Assembly: GCF_013694105.1 (NCBI RefSeq)
Contig: NZ_JACEFG010000003.1
Coordinates: 496,001-560,000, forward strand
Direction: 5' to 3'
Length of the DNA: 64,000 nt
DNA from: Halobacillus locisalis
GTDB lineage: Bacteria > Bacillota > Bacilli > Bacillales > Halobacillaceae
The stretch's first letter is position 1. The number at the start of each line of letters is the position of its first letter. Of the stretch, positions 16,770 through 26,098 are shown in pieces. Made by a program: the position numbers and the translations under genes. Below the pieces are notes generated by a model that searched no databases, was not told the DNA's origin, and worked only from the letters and a program-made list of their open reading frames with translations.

Positions 16770-18146
16770 ATGCAACGCCAACAAACTATTATTGAAGAAT
16801 CACTTAAAGCACTAATGGAAGATGAAACGTTTTTACCTGACTTACAATCGCAGACGAGAGAGCAAGCATTCAAATCTTTAGTAGCTCTATTATCCACACC
16901 GAACCATATACATAAATCGTTCTTGAGGATTACGTTAGAGAACGGTCGTATCGTTCGGATTCCATCGTTCCGTGTTCAACACAGCGATACGGTAGGCCCT
17001 TATAAAGGCGGTATTCGCTTCCATGAGAGCGTAAACGAAGAAGAAGTAGCCAATTTAGCAAAGTTGATGACACTGAAAAATGCCTTGCATGAGCTTCCAT
17101 TCGGAGGAGGAAAAGGTGGAGTTGGCATCAATCCGAAAGAGTACTCGGTGAAAGAATTGAATTTGATTTGTAAGAAATACGTCCAGTATTTCAATGATAT
17201 TCTCGGTCCTGATAAAGATATTCCTGCTCCAGATGTAGGAACAGGCGAGCGCGAAATGGATTGGATGATGGGGGAATATAAAACGACACACCCTGGCCAA
17301 CCTTACCGAAATAGTTTCACAGGTAAAAGCATTATGAACGGTGGTTCGAAGGGAAGAAGAGAATCAACAGGGAAAGGTGTCTACTTTACGTTCCGTTACA
17401 TGATGCACAATTTCGTTCAGGAAAACAAAAAGTGGTTAAGAGATACAGAGAATACGTTTGCACACACGGCCCTTGATCAAGCGGACAAAAAGTTGAAGAT
17501 GGCCGTGCAAGGTTTCGGTAATTTAGGTTCTGTCGCTGCTTTAGAAGCCGTTCAGTGCAACTACTTACAGAATAAAGTAGTGGCTGTAAGTGATCACAAT
17601 GTGATGCTTTATAACGATGATGGGTTAGACGTGCAAGGACTTGTAAAATACACAGAAGATAATGACGGAGATTTACCAACAGAGAAAAGTCAGCTTGAAG
17701 AACATGACATTAAAGCTGAAATCAAAGAGCGTGATGACTTACTTGAGTTGGATGTAGATGTTCTTTTGCTTGCTGCACTTGAAGATCAAATTCATGAAGA
17801 TAATATGGAGAACATCAAAGCGCGCCTCATTATTGAAGGAGCGAACGGCCCGATTACGGAGGGGGCAGATACCTATTTGGCGGATAAAGGCGTTTTGATT
17901 GTTCCTGACATCTTAGCGAATGCAGGAGGGGTTATCGTTTCCTATTATGAGTGGATTCAAGGAAGGGAAGCGCAGTTCATGTCTGAAGAGCAAGTGTATC
18001 AACGCCTCTTCGATAAAATGAAAGAAACGATGGATACGATTCTGCCGCAATTCTTCGGTGATCCATTCCCATTGAGACAAAACTGCTATATCCATTCGGT
18101 TATGAAATTATCAACAATCATGTACAGACAAGGTAGACTATACTAA
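16770..18146 (+). CDS. Glu/Leu/Phe/Val-type glutamate dehydrogenase
   Basis: Amino-acid dehydrogenase of the GLFV family, 458 residues, most like glutamate dehydrogenase: it interconverts glutamate and 2-oxoglutarate. Substrate motif GPYKGGIRFHESV and catalytic Lys in LPFGGGKGGVGINP, catalytic Asp in DIPAPDVGTGEREMDWM, cofactor motif VQGFGNLGSVAALEAV, and EGANGPITEGAD are present. It has extra residues before the Rossmann domain (KKWLRDTENTFAHTALDQADKK), so it is not a plain GudB/RocG. GGAGG precedes ATG 16770; the frame open to 16737 lacks a site. Terminator follows. Confidence 0.88.
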   Translation: MQRQQTIIEESLKALMEDETFLPDLQSQTREQAFKSLVALLSTPNHIHKSFLRITLENGRIVRIPSFRVQHSDTVGPYKGGIRFHESVNEEEVANLAKLMTLKNALHELPFGGGKGGVGINPKEYSVKELNLICKKYVQYFNDILGPDKDIPAPDVGTGEREMDWMMGEYKTTHPGQPYRNSFTGKSIMNGGSKGRRESTGKGVYFTFRYMMHNFVQENKKWLRDTENTFAHTALDQADKKLKMAVQGFGNLGSVAALEAVQCNYLQNKVVAVSDHNVMLYNDDGLDVQGLVKYTEDNDGDLPTEKSQLEEHDIKAEIKERDDLLELDVDVLLLAALEDQIHEDNMENIKARLIIEGANGPITEGADTYLADKGVLIVPDILANAGGVIVSYYEWIQGREAQFMSEEQVYQRLFDKMKETMDTILPQFFGDPFPLRQNCYIHSVMKLSTIMYRQGRLY

Positions 18147-18152
18147 CAGAAA

Positions 18153-18176
18153 AACCTCAGCCTATGTGCTGAGGTT
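18153..18176. terminator. Bidirectional terminator
   Basis: AACCTCAGC, 6-nt loop, GCTGAGGTT with T-rich sides both ways; shared by the glutamate dehydrogenase gene and the small minus-strand gene at 18211. Confidence 0.88.
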
Positions 18177-18210
18177 TTAGTTTGTCATTTTTCTTGGGTT
18201 TGATCTTAAC

Positions 18211-18372
18211 TCATCTTTTTCTTAGTGCACGTGGGGAATTGGGTACGACAAGTCTTAGCTGGGGATACTCGGTTTTGGGGGATTTTTTTGTTTCGAGTTG
18301 GTCATTTGCTTTTGAAAGGATGAATCCAACAGCGGGAATGAGAACAAGTACAAAAAGGATTTCAAATAACAT
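18211..18372 (-). CDS. Small membrane protein of 53 residues
   Basis: Short gene on the minus strand, convergent with the dehydrogenase. AAAGGAGGAAC stands 4-5 bp before the ATG, an unusually strong site. The product starts MLFEILFVLVLIPAVGFILS, one transmembrane helix (residues 2-20), followed by a hydrophilic, basic and proline-containing tail ending in RALRKR. I recognise no family. The shared terminator at 18153 closes it. The plus-strand frame over the same bases (18182-18421) has no ribosome site and is a shadow. Confidence 0.65.
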   Translation of the reverse strand: MLFEILFVLVLIPAVGFILSKANDQLETKKSPKTEYPQLRLVVPNSPRALRKR

Positions 18373-18589
18373 GGTAGTTCCTCCTTTAATTATTCCTATT
18401 CCTTACCCTGTTACTTTTTAAAACAAACAAATATAACTGATGGTTTAGAATATTGCAACTGATCTATTGTAAAGATTGTGTGAATATTGTCTTTAAGGCT
18501 GTGCCTATGATTCAATATATGGATATTTATGTTAATGTTAGATTGGATATTTCATAAATTTCGAAACTTGGAAGGGAGAAGAAGATGAG

Positions 18590-19420
18590 ATGGTCGAACT
18601 GACTCCAGGTGATTTTCATCGTTGTGAAGCGATGGTTGATCGGACGAAGAGTATTGAAGTGAATGCCATCATCAAGGGAAACAATCCTGGTCGAATTTTT
18701 GTTGATCATAAACACAAACCTGAAACGGGGATGGTTTGGCTGGGGAATAACGCTGGATTTTATTTTATAGGGCAAGAAGACAACGATTCCTTTAACCAAG
18801 AAATCAACCATTTTATAGACGAATACATAGTAAAACAAGCGAAGAAAGAGAATCTTGAAGAGTTCGAAGCGGTTGGTCAGCATCCGAGGTGGGATGAGGT
18901 CATTCAAAGAGTTTTTCAACATCGTAAGTTGCATAACTGGAACCAGCGTGTTTATAAGCTACACTCTCAAAACTACAAAGCTGAAAATGAACCACTAATT
19001 GCTGGACACTATCAAGTCGTTTCTCTCACTTTTGAATCGCTAGAAAATACCGGTTATTCCAATCGTGACTTCGTTGAAAGCAAGGTGCTGGACTACTGGG
19101 AAACGATTGATGATTTTTCTGATAAAGGTTTCGGGTTTATGATCATCAATCAACAAGAAATCGTCAGCCTCTGTTTTTCAGCCTATGTGTTTGAAGGGGT
19201 TCATGGGGTTCACATCGAAACGCTGCCACCTTATCAAGGGAAGGGGTTAGCGCAAAAAGTGGCGCACAAATTTGTACAAGACTGTTTTACTAACGGAACC
19301 GTACCCTATTGGAATTGTTTAGAACGTAACCAGTCATGCATTGCCATAGTAGAAAACATGGGCTTTACGAATGTATTCAATTACGTCGGATATGAGTTTC
19401 CATTATACCAAAAAGCATAG
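18590..19420 (+). CDS. GNAT acetyltransferase, two-domain Firmicutes type
   Basis: 276 residues matching the larger GNAT_acetyltran family of Firmicutes: a hydrophilic N-terminal domain (with NNPGRIFVDHKHKPETGMVWLG and FYFIGQ) followed by the GNAT core near residues 170-270, with HIETLPPYQGKGLAQKVAHKF as the acetyl-CoA binding loop and CIAIVENMGFTNV. Substrate unknown. A ribosome site GGAAGGGAGAAG lies upstream of ATG 18590. Monocistronic, ending in a small hairpin at 19422. Confidence 0.82.
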   Translation: MVELTPGDFHRCEAMVDRTKSIEVNAIIKGNNPGRIFVDHKHKPETGMVWLGNNAGFYFIGQEDNDSFNQEINHFIDEYIVKQAKKENLEEFEAVGQHPRWDEVIQRVFQHRKLHNWNQRVYKLHSQNYKAENEPLIAGHYQVVSLTFESLENTGYSNRDFVESKVLDYWETIDDFSDKGFGFMIINQQEIVSLCFSAYVFEGVHGVHIETLPPYQGKGLAQKVAHKFVQDCFTNGTVPYWNCLERNQSCIAIVENMGFTNVFNYVGYEFPLYQKA

Positions 19421-19421
19421 A

Positions 19422-19449
19422 AAAGAGTTCCGCTGCCTAACTCTTTTTC
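19422..19449 (+). terminator. Terminator of the GNAT gene
   Basis: AAAGAGTT, 9-nt loop, AACTCTTTTTCT. Confidence 0.65.
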
Positions 19450-19551
19450 TATGCTTGATTATAGTGTACCACAATTAATTCGGAATAATCAGTCTAGTAT
19501 TTCCCCCACTTTCTGGTAGGGTAAAGATTAGTTTGGCAAGGAGGGGATACA

Positions 19552-20073
19552 TTGATTGAGTATCGCGTTTTAAAAAAAGAAGGGTTTACGGAAAAAGTGG
19601 GGGAATTAGTTTCAATGTTGGATCACGCAAGGGCCGTTACCTTAGAAGAGGTTGAGGCATTATCACAAGAAGAATTGGACTATTTACCAGATGATCGATC
19701 GAATTCAATCGGAGCGCTTTTATTACATATCGCGGCTATCGAGTATGTCCATCAAGTGATTTCTTTTGAAAACCGTGATTTAACAGAAGAAGAATTTGGA
19801 GAGTGGGGACCAGCTTTAGAGTTAGGAGATCGAGCTAGGAAGACCGTTCGCAATCAACCGATTTCTTACTACGTGAATGCTTTGGCTAAAGTAAGGGAGC
19901 GTACCTATGCGTTGTTGAAGGAAAAACATGACGAGTGGTTATATGAAGAAAACAAATGGCCTAATGATGTAGCGTATAATAATTATTACTTATGGTTCCA
20001 TGTGCTCGAGGACGAAATCAGTCACCGCGGTCAAATGAGGATCATAAAGCGAAATATTCGATCTTTTCACTAA
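19552..20073 (+). CDS. DinB-family protein (DUF664 type)
   Basis: 173-residue four-helix-bundle protein of the DinB/YfiT superfamily, often metal-dependent and thiol-linked enzymes in bacilli. The metal-site pattern is visible: a His in LLLHIAAIEYVH near residue 64 and the pair EDEISHRGQMRIIKR near 150. TTG 19552 after GGAGGGG is used as start; the function of this member is unknown. One of three DinB-like proteins in the window. It ends in a terminator that is repeated beyond snap-back copy C. Confidence 0.78.
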   Translation: MIEYRVLKKEGFTEKVGELVSMLDHARAVTLEEVEALSQEELDYLPDDRSNSIGALLLHIAAIEYVHQVISFENRDLTEEEFGEWGPALELGDRARKTVRNQPISYYVNALAKVRERTYALLKEKHDEWLYEENKWPNDVAYNNYYLWFHVLEDEISHRGQMRIIKRNIRSFH

Positions 20074-20078
20074 TAAAA

Positions 20079-20108
20079 AAAGCCGTCCAATAGCATCTGG
20101 ACGGCTTT
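20079..20108 (+). terminator. Terminator, left partner flanking repeat copy C
   Basis: AAAGCCGTCCA, 8-nt loop, TGGACGGCTTT. Same stem as at 20472-20501 on the other side of the repeat, but with a different loop. Confidence 0.9.
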
Positions 20109-20110
20109 CG

Positions 20111-20469
20111 CAGTAAGTTGAGAAAGCTACTATCGGTTCTTCCAAGTTGAGAAGAGAACGGTGGCGTGGAAACGACTCCCTTTCCGCAGGAGGCGGTGAG
20201 CTTCCTCGACCGCTTCGCGCCCTGCGGGATCTCACCCAAGCCTCAGAATCCTGCAGGAGTGTCGCCGTTTCCACGCCACCGCACCACATTGTAGTTGAAC
20301 CTCTAGAGATTCACTACAATGTGGTGCTCTACTGATGACAGCATAATACTTTGTGAGGTTCTGTTCCCACTATTTATCACATAGGAGGGTGGAAAGCGAG
20401 TCGTTTTCCATCCCACTGTATTCTTATATGATCAAACAGAATCTCTGCACAGACTTCTTCAACAGCCTG
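20111..20469 (-). repeat. Snap-back repeat element, copy C (inverted, module I reduced)
   Basis: Same family in reverse orientation. Module II is complete (GTGGCGTGGAAACG arm at 20161, partner near 20277). Module I is cut down to a short hairpin: GTGGAAAGCGAGTCG joins directly to the TTTTCCATCCCAC arm, so the inner part is deleted. Ends: CAGTAAGTTGAGAA on the left, CTTCTTCAACAGCCTG on the right. Lies between convergent genes and two near-identical terminators. Confidence 0.9.
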
Positions 20470-20471
20470 AA

Positions 20472-20505
20472 AAAGCCGTCCAGATTTTTCTGGACGGCTT
20501 TCGTT
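20472..20505 (-). terminator. Terminator of ppc, right partner flanking repeat copy C
   Basis: AAAGCCGTCCA, loop, TGGACGGCTTT. On the minus strand it ends ppc with a TTTTTC tract; a stem-identical hairpin stands at 20079. Confidence 0.9.
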
Positions 20506-20518
20506 TTGTATTGAACCA

Positions 20519-23278
20519 TCAACCTGTATTACGTAAGCCAGCAGCAATACCACTGATCGTCAGCAAGACTTCGGTTAACAATTCATCATTCTTATCTTCA
20601 GATTGACGCAATTCTTTAATCAATTCGACTTGCAAGAAGTTCATCGGGTCCACATACGGATTACGTAGGCGGACGGATTCCTTGATGGTCGGTTGGTGAT
20701 CCAATAACTCTTCATCACCTGTGATTTTTAATAGAATGTCTTTCGTACGGTTGTACTCTTCGACAATCGTTTGGAATATGCGTTTGCCAATCGCTTCATC
20801 ATTGACGAGAGCTGTATATTCTTTAGCCGTTTGAATATCTGCCTTCGTAAGAGCCATTTGCAAGTTATTGATGGTCGAACGGAAGAACGGCCAATTATTA
20901 TACATATGTTGAAGCTGCTCTAATTGCTCAGATCCTTTATCGGCGTAGCTTGCCAACCCTGAACCAGAAGCAAACCAGGCAGGTAATAGTTGGCGGCTTT
21001 GCGTCCAAGCAAACACCCACGGAATGGCACGTAAGTTTTCGAACTTGGAACTATCTTTACGTTTCATTGGACGAGATCCGATATTCAACTCACTGAGCTC
21101 TTGAAGCGGCGTCGCTTCGTTGAAGTAGGTCAAGAAGTCTTGGTCTCCGAACACTAAGGATTGATACTTCTCGAGAGCTACATCTGATATCTCTTCCATC
21201 GTTTTCTCCCACGCTTGTTCGCGGTTGTAGGCCTGCTCGGATTCCTGAGAAACATTCGCAGCTCCTTCAAGCAACGTTGATGCCCCTTGCTCTAAGCTCC
21301 GATAAGCAATGTCGCGTAATAGGTAGCGGGAGGAGAGAACTTCCCCTTGTTCGGTGATTTTCACACCATCTCCCAGCGTTTCTGCGGGTTGTGAGAGAAG
21401 GCTACGGTTCAATGTACCGCCTCCTCGTCCAAGTGAACCACCACGGCCGTGGAAGAACTTAAGGCCGACGCTATATTCACGGGCCATTTCATGGATTTCC
21501 TGTTGTGCCTTGTAAAGGCGCCAGTTGGCTGTCAGCGTACCGCCGTCCTTACTTCCGTCTGAATAGCCAAGCATAATTTCCTGATGATTACCGCGCTTTC
21601 CTAAGTGCTTGCTGTAAACATCCATCTCAAACAACGTTTTCAAAATTTCAGGTCCAGCCACGAGGTCATCGACGGTTTCGAGTAAAGGAGCAATGTTGAT
21701 ATTGCTTTCTACTGTACCATCGGCATGTAGACGATAGATTCCTGCCTCTTTGGCTAGGACGAGTACTTCCAACAAGTCACTTGCCGATTCTGTCATACTG
21801 ATCAAATAGACTTCAATCGAACGTTCCCCAAACTCTTTATGAGCATTGCGGATCATTTGGAAAACATTCAGCATTTCTTGCGTAGCTTCCGAGTAGTCCT
21901 CGTTAAGCAGAGAAATAGGGCGAGGATCCTTTAAGACCTGCTGTAGAATGTGCAATTTCTCGCGCTCTGAACGTTCGCTGTAATCGGATTCGATGCCGAC
22001 TTTTTTCAAGAGTTCAGCAACGGCTGATTCGTGTTCTCCACTATGGTTACGAATATCAAGAGTAGCTAGGTGGAAGCCGAACAACTCGACTTGACGAATC
22101 AATTTACGCAGCTTCTTTAATTCCTTGTGACTCGGTTGGTGGGTGGCAGCGCTCGATTGAATTTGCTTTAAATCCTCAAGCAACTCTTCGGAATGCTCGT
22201 ACCCAACTTCAGATTCCCCGACCTTACGGAGACGCTCAAGAATGATAGCGAATTTACGACGGTAAATTTCTTTCTCCACACGCCATTTCTTATCCGCCCC
22301 AATAAGGGTTTCCCCCTCTTGTACAGACTGAGCGAGCTCATCTGTTACCGTCACTTGGGCAGTAGAATGGCTGAAACGCTTCATCAATTCAATCAGAACT
22401 TCTTCATATTTTTCTAAAATGAGGCCGCGCTGTTTCTGTAGCGTTTGCCATGTAATTTCAGGTGTCACATTCGGGTTACCATCACGGTCTCCACCAATCC
22501 AAGAGCCGAAACGAAGGAAGTTCGGTACAAACCAATCTTCGTCTGGATAGCTCTCATTAAGACGGGCTTCCAACTCTTGATGGACATCAGGGAGTACATC
22601 GAACAACGTCTGATCGAAGTAGTACAGACCATTACGAACTTCATCCATTACGGTCGGTTTACGTTCTCTGAGCTCATCGGTTTGCCAAAGAACGGTGACT
22701 TCGTTCTGTAAGCTATCTTTTAATTCCTCTCGTTCGCTCTTGGTCAATTGTGGGTGGTCCAACTGCTTCAGAATCTTCGCGATCCGCTTTTGGATCTCTA
22801 GTACAGTACGCTTCGTAGCTTCTGTCGGATGGGCGGTGATGATCAGTTCTAGAGAAAGTTTATTCAATACATCTTGAATCACATCTTTAGAGAAATCATT
22901 CGCTTTTAAGTTTTTGACCGCACTTTCTAAGGAAAAAGGCTGTGCGCCGTGGTCTTCGCGCAACTGGTATTCGCGTCTGCGTCTGATGCGGTGGTTTTGT
23001 TCTGCGATATTCACGAGGTGGAAATAAATTGAGAATGCGCGGATGACTTGAGAGCGCATCGGAGGTTTGAGGTTATTGATCTCTTCTTTCAGCTTTTCAT
23101 AAGTTGAGGCATCCGGCTGACTTCGCAAGTCTTTCGTCAGTTTTCGTATGCTTTCGACTTTGTTAAGTAATTCTTCTCCACCATGGTGAACAAGAATGTT
23201 ACCAAGCATTTCACCTAGTACACGGATATCTTGTCGTAATGGGGTTGTATGATCATTCATTTTAGGTTGTGTTGTCAC
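20519..23278 (-). CDS. ppc: Phosphoenolpyruvate carboxylase
   Basis: Carboxylates phosphoenolpyruvate to oxaloacetate, refilling the TCA cycle and supplying 2-oxoglutarate for glutamate and proline. 919 residues, the full family size. Catalytic His150 lies in [30 protein letters not shown] is the glycine loop with catalytic His and Arg; the C-terminus RNTG is the conserved end in the inhibitor-binding region. On the minus strand a TTGACT-16-TAATAT promoter lies about 75 bp upstream. Many bacilli lack ppc and use pyruvate carboxylase; here it may support heavy osmolyte synthesis (inference). Confidence 0.97.
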   Translation of the reverse strand: MTTQPKMNDHTTPLRQDIRVLGEMLGNILVHHGGEELLNKVESIRKLTKDLRSQPDASTYEKLKEEINNLKPPMRSQVIRAFSIYFHLVNIAEQNHRIRRRREYQLREDHGAQPFSLESAVKNLKANDFSKDVIQDVLNKLSLELIITAHPTEATKRTVLEIQKRIAKILKQLDHPQLTKSEREELKDSLQNEVTVLWQTDELRERKPTVMDEVRNGLYYFDQTLFDVLPDVHQELEARLNESYPDEDWFVPNFLRFGSWIGGDRDGNPNVTPEITWQTLQKQRGLILEKYEEVLIELMKRFSHSTAQVTVTDELAQSVQEGETLIGADKKWRVEKEIYRRKFAIILERLRKVGESEVGYEHSEELLEDLKQIQSSAATHQPSHKELKKLRKLIRQVELFGFHLATLDIRNHSGEHESAVAELLKKVGIESDYSERSEREKLHILQQVLKDPRPISLLNEDYSEATQEMLNVFQMIRNAHKEFGERSIEVYLISMTESASDLLEVLVLAKEAGIYRLHADGTVESNINIAPLLETVDDLVAGPEILKTLFEMDVYSKHLGKRGNHQEIMLGYSDGSKDGGTLTANWRLYKAQQEIHEMAREYSVGLKFFHGRGGSLGRGGGTLNRSLLSQPAETLGDGVKITEQGEVLSSRYLLRDIAYRSLEQGASTLLEGAANVSQESEQAYNREQAWEKTMEEISDVALEKYQSLVFGDQDFLTYFNEATPLQELSELNIGSRPMKRKDSSKFENLRAIPWVFAWTQSRQLLPAWFASGSGLASYADKGSEQLEQLQHMYNNWPFFRSTINNLQMALTKADIQTAKEYTALVNDEAIGKRIFQTIVEEYNRTKDILLKITGDEELLDHQPTIKESVRLRNPYVDPMNFLQVELIKELRQSEDKNDELLTEVLLTISGIAAGLRNTG

Positions 23279-23325
23279 AATTTCACCTTCCTGTAGTCTT
23301 AATTTGTCGATTGAAAAAATAGCCT

Positions 23326-23366
23326 TATGTTTTCATAATATTATCAGAATTATTTGTATAGTCAAA
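23326..23366 (-). promoter_or_regulatory. Candidate ppc promoter
   Basis: On the minus strand TTGACT, 16 bp, TAATAT lies about 70 bp before the ppc start. Confidence 0.5.
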
Positions 23367-23498
23367 TACTAAGCCTTGTCATCATGCGGTCCTAACCGGT
23401 TTTTGTTAATTCTTAATGTTAGGTAAGTGAAGTGACATCAATGATGTAAGCGCATACTTTATGGGCGGTAGATTTGTCTTTAGGATTCTACAAATTTT

Positions 23499-24011
23499 TC
23501 ATGTCCTCCATTCTTTTTGAAGAAGACTCATCTCAATGGTATTCCAATATTCATCTCCGATTCTTCTATGATCTCTAAGCACTCCATCTTTTTTGAAGCC
23601 TACTTTTTGGTAACAACGGATAGCGGGATGATTAAAGTCGAATACACCTAATGTCACTTTATGAAGATTCAAGTCATCAAAAGCTATTGTAAGGGTCTGG
23701 CGTACCATCTCTTCAGCAACCCCTCGACCACGAAAGGAAGGACTGACGAACACCTTTCCGATCCGCGCTTGATTATTTCTTTTATCGATTCTTCCTAAAA
23801 CAATATGGCCTATTCTATCCCCCGTACTATCATCAATGGCGGTATAGCTTTGTTGATCGGGAGTATGTAAATAAGAAAAGAGCTGGTCGTTGTTTAGTGG
23901 AAAATCGAAAGTCGGACCAGCCCATTGAAGCAATATTTCGGGTGTGTCTGCCCATTTTATCAAGTAATAAAAATCTATTTCCTTAAAAGAACGCAATTGA
24001 ATCATCGTCAT
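23499..24011 (-). CDS. GNAT acetyltransferase (RimJ/RimL type)
   Basis: 170-residue single-domain GNAT protein. ARIGKVFVSPSFRGRGVAEEMVRQTLTIAF is the acetyl-CoA loop (R/Q-x-x-G-x-G/A form), and LHKVTLGVFDFNHPAIRCYQKVGFKKDGVLRDHRRIG is the end of the fold, as in ribosomal-protein or small-molecule N-acetyltransferases. Substrate unknown. Single gene, divergent from the antiporter gene. Confidence 0.87.
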   Translation of the reverse strand: MTMIQLRSFKEIDFYYLIKWADTPEILLQWAGPTFDFPLNNDQLFSYLHTPDQQSYTAIDDSTGDRIGHIVLGRIDKRNNQARIGKVFVSPSFRGRGVAEEMVRQTLTIAFDDLNLHKVTLGVFDFNHPAIRCYQKVGFKKDGVLRDHRRIGDEYWNTIEMSLLQKEWRT

Positions 24012-24121
24012 CCTCCTTCAAACTAATGATTTTATGATACAAGAATAAAAGTGGATTGTCATAGGATTCCTTTCCACTTATTTACTTTAACGTGTAAAAA
24101 CTTTATTGTTTTCTTGGTATC

Positions 24122-24147
24122 GTTTACAGTGGTAGAGTATGGGGTAT
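24122..24147 (+). promoter_or_regulatory. Possible sigma-B promoter of the NhaC gene
   Basis: GTTTAC (24122-24127), 14 bp, GGGTAT (24142-24147) agrees with the sigma-B consensus GTTTAA-N12-15-GGGTAT in 11 of 12 positions and lies 35 bp before the start codon. It suggests general-stress (salt) induction. Confidence 0.5.
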
Positions 24148-24181
24148 GCCATATTCAGAATAATTTGAGGGAGGGTTGATT

Positions 24182-25666
24182 GTGGCAGATCAAGATAATA
24201 ATAAAGTTGTAGATGAAGCTCTTGGAGAGAAGTCAGTGGAATGGTTGGAATTTCGGGGAGGAGTATTCACTGCGACAATCCCCTTAGTATTTTTCATTAT
24301 TTGGGCGATTGTTTTAAGTGTCACGCAACTCGTGACAGAGCAAGCTCTTGTGCTCGGGATGGTCCTTGGAATCATTTTAGGATTATTCTTTGTTAAATCG
24401 AAATGGTCGGACTACGCGCAAAGTTTGATTTCGGGTATGTCGCAACCAGTCGGAGTCGTTGCGATCATTGCTTGGTTTTGGGCAGGGATGTTCGCTCAAT
24501 TATTGTCCGCTGGTGGACTAGTAGACGGGTTGATGTGGCTCGGCTTTCAAACAGGCCTAGAAGGTGGATCATTTGTGGCGATCACCTTTTTACTTGCGGG
24601 CTTATTTGCTACCGCAGTGGGTACAGGTTACGGAACCGTTGCAACATTCGGTATTCTCATGTATCCGGCAGGAATTATCTTAGGTGCAGATCCTGTCATT
24701 TTGTTAGCGGCGATCTTAAGTGGTGCCGTATTCGGGGATAACTTAGCCCCAGTGTCCGATACGACGATCGTTTCGGCCACGACTCAAGAAGCAGATGTAC
24801 CTGGTGTAGTTCGCTCACGTTTCAAATATTCGATTGCTGCTGCTATTCCTGCACTATTGCTATTCTTTATATTCGGCGGTGGCGGTGAACAAGGAAGCCA
24901 AGAGGTGATTAACCAACTGCAATCTCAAGTATCACCGAATGGACTCTTAATGCTGATTCCTTTTGCTTTGGTCTTGTATTTAGCGCTGAGTGGTCAGCAT
25001 CTTCTGACCTCGCTATCGTGGGGAATCGTCGCATCGGTAGTCTTTATTTTCTTGACTGGAACGTCATTAACAGAAGTCATTCACATCTATACGAATGATT
25101 CAGGGGATGCGGTCGTTGAAGGCGCACTGATGAGCGGAATCGGTGGGTACTTCAACATGGCGATTCTCATTTTGTTCATTCTTGCTGCTGCGTATTTATT
25201 AGAAGTAGCTGGAACAATGGAAGTCATTAAGAACTTCTTCCTGAGAATTATCAACAACGTAGTTCGTCGTGCAGAGCTATCAATGTTCGGAATCGTCGCG
25301 TTTCTGAACGTATTCATTACGATCAATACAGCAGCAGAAATTGCGGCTGCTCCATTTGTTCGTAAACTAGGAAAAGAGATGAATATCCACCCGTATCGTC
25401 GAGCGAACTTTCTCGATACGGTGACCTCTTCGCTCGGTTATATATTCCCATGGAGTGGTGGTGTTCTTCTTGCATGGGCGACCATTCGAGGGGCTGCTGA
25501 ACAATACAATTTCGTGCCTGTTGTCAGTCCGATTGAAGTCTTCCCATTTGTTTTCCAAGGTTGGGGGCTCTTGATTGTCATGTTCATTGCAGCGATGACA
25601 GGCTGGGGACTCCGCTATTCAGGTAAGAATGGCGAAGAGATCAAACCGAAAGAGTACCATCAATAA
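24182..25666 (+). CDS. NhaC-family Na+/H+ antiporter
   Basis: Membrane antiporter of about twelve helices in the NhaC family, exporting Na+ in exchange for H+ (some relatives exchange malate and lactate). Key blocks: GTGYGTVATFGILMYPAG, GAVFGDNLAPVSDTTIVSATTQEAD (the hallmark of NhaC proteins), and ITINTAAEIAAAPFVRKLG. GTG 24182 follows GGGAGGG with 6 bp spacing; the TTG at 24176 abuts it. 494 residues. A possible sigma-B promoter precedes it. Fits a salt-adapted organism. Confidence 0.9.
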   Translation: MADQDNNKVVDEALGEKSVEWLEFRGGVFTATIPLVFFIIWAIVLSVTQLVTEQALVLGMVLGIILGLFFVKSKWSDYAQSLISGMSQPVGVVAIIAWFWAGMFAQLLSAGGLVDGLMWLGFQTGLEGGSFVAITFLLAGLFATAVGTGYGTVATFGILMYPAGIILGADPVILLAAILSGAVFGDNLAPVSDTTIVSATTQEADVPGVVRSRFKYSIAAAIPALLLFFIFGGGGEQGSQEVINQLQSQVSPNGLLMLIPFALVLYLALSGQHLLTSLSWGIVASVVFIFLTGTSLTEVIHIYTNDSGDAVVEGALMSGIGGYFNMAILILFILAAAYLLEVAGTMEVIKNFFLRIINNVVRRAELSMFGIVAFLNVFITINTAAEIAAAPFVRKLGKEMNIHPYRRANFLDTVTSSLGYIFPWSGGVLLAWATIRGAAEQYNFVPVVSPIEVFPFVFQGWGLLIVMFIAAMTGWGLRYSGKNGEEIKPKEYHQ

Positions 25667-25677
25667 CAAAGTATAGA

Positions 25678-25707
25678 AATCCCCTGAGCATATGGCTCAG
25701 GGGATTT
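25678..25707 (+). terminator. Terminator, left partner flanking repeat copy D
   Basis: AATCCCCTGAG, CATATGG, CTCAGGGGATTTT. The partner at 26067 differs by one compensatory base pair. Confidence 0.92.
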
Positions 25708-25708
25708 T

Positions 25709-26064
25709 CAGGCTGTTGAAGAAGTTAGTGGAACGGTGCTTTTAGATTATATAAGAATACCGTGGGATGGAAAACGACTCGCTTTCCTGCGGGGGAGACG
25801 GCAAGCCTCCTCGTTTGTTAACACTCTCTGTGGGGTCTCGCCTAGGCCCTTCTCCCGCGGGAGTCTCCCCGTTTTCCATCCCACTATGCTACAAGTAGTG
25901 GAAACGGCGACACTCCTGCAGGATCCTGAGGCTTGGGTGAGATCCCGCAGGACGCGAAAGCGATTTGAGGAAGCTCACCGCCTCCTGCGGAAAGGGAGTC
26001 GTTTCCACGCCACCGGTCCTTTCTCAATTTGGAAGAACCGAAAGTGGCTTTCACGTGCATTCTA
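25709..26064 (+). repeat. Snap-back repeat element, copy D (linker deleted)
   Basis: Starts CAGGCTGTTGAAGAAG. Module I is complete (GGGATGGAAAACG at about 25763 to TTTTCCATCCCAC near 25884). Then GCTACAAGTAG leads straight into GTGGAAACGG of module II: the linker with the CTCTAGAG palindrome and the first bases of the module II arm are missing. Module II right arm ends CGTTTCCACGCCACCGG. Lies between convergent genes (NhaC plus, DinB minus). Confidence 0.9.
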
Positions 26065-26066
26065 GA

Positions 26067-26098
26067 AATCGCCTGAGCATATGGCTCAGGCGATTTTT
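26067..26098 (-). terminator. Terminator of the DinB gene, right partner flanking repeat copy D
   Basis: AATCGCCTGAG, CATATGG, CTCAGGCGATTTTTTT. On both strands a T run follows. Identical to the hairpin at 25678 except that one C-G pair is G-C. Confidence 0.92.

Noticed and set aside
18182-18421. Plus-strand frame after glutamate dehydrogenase
   Set aside because: No ribosome site, starts inside the terminator region; the minus-strand small gene over the same bases has a much better site.
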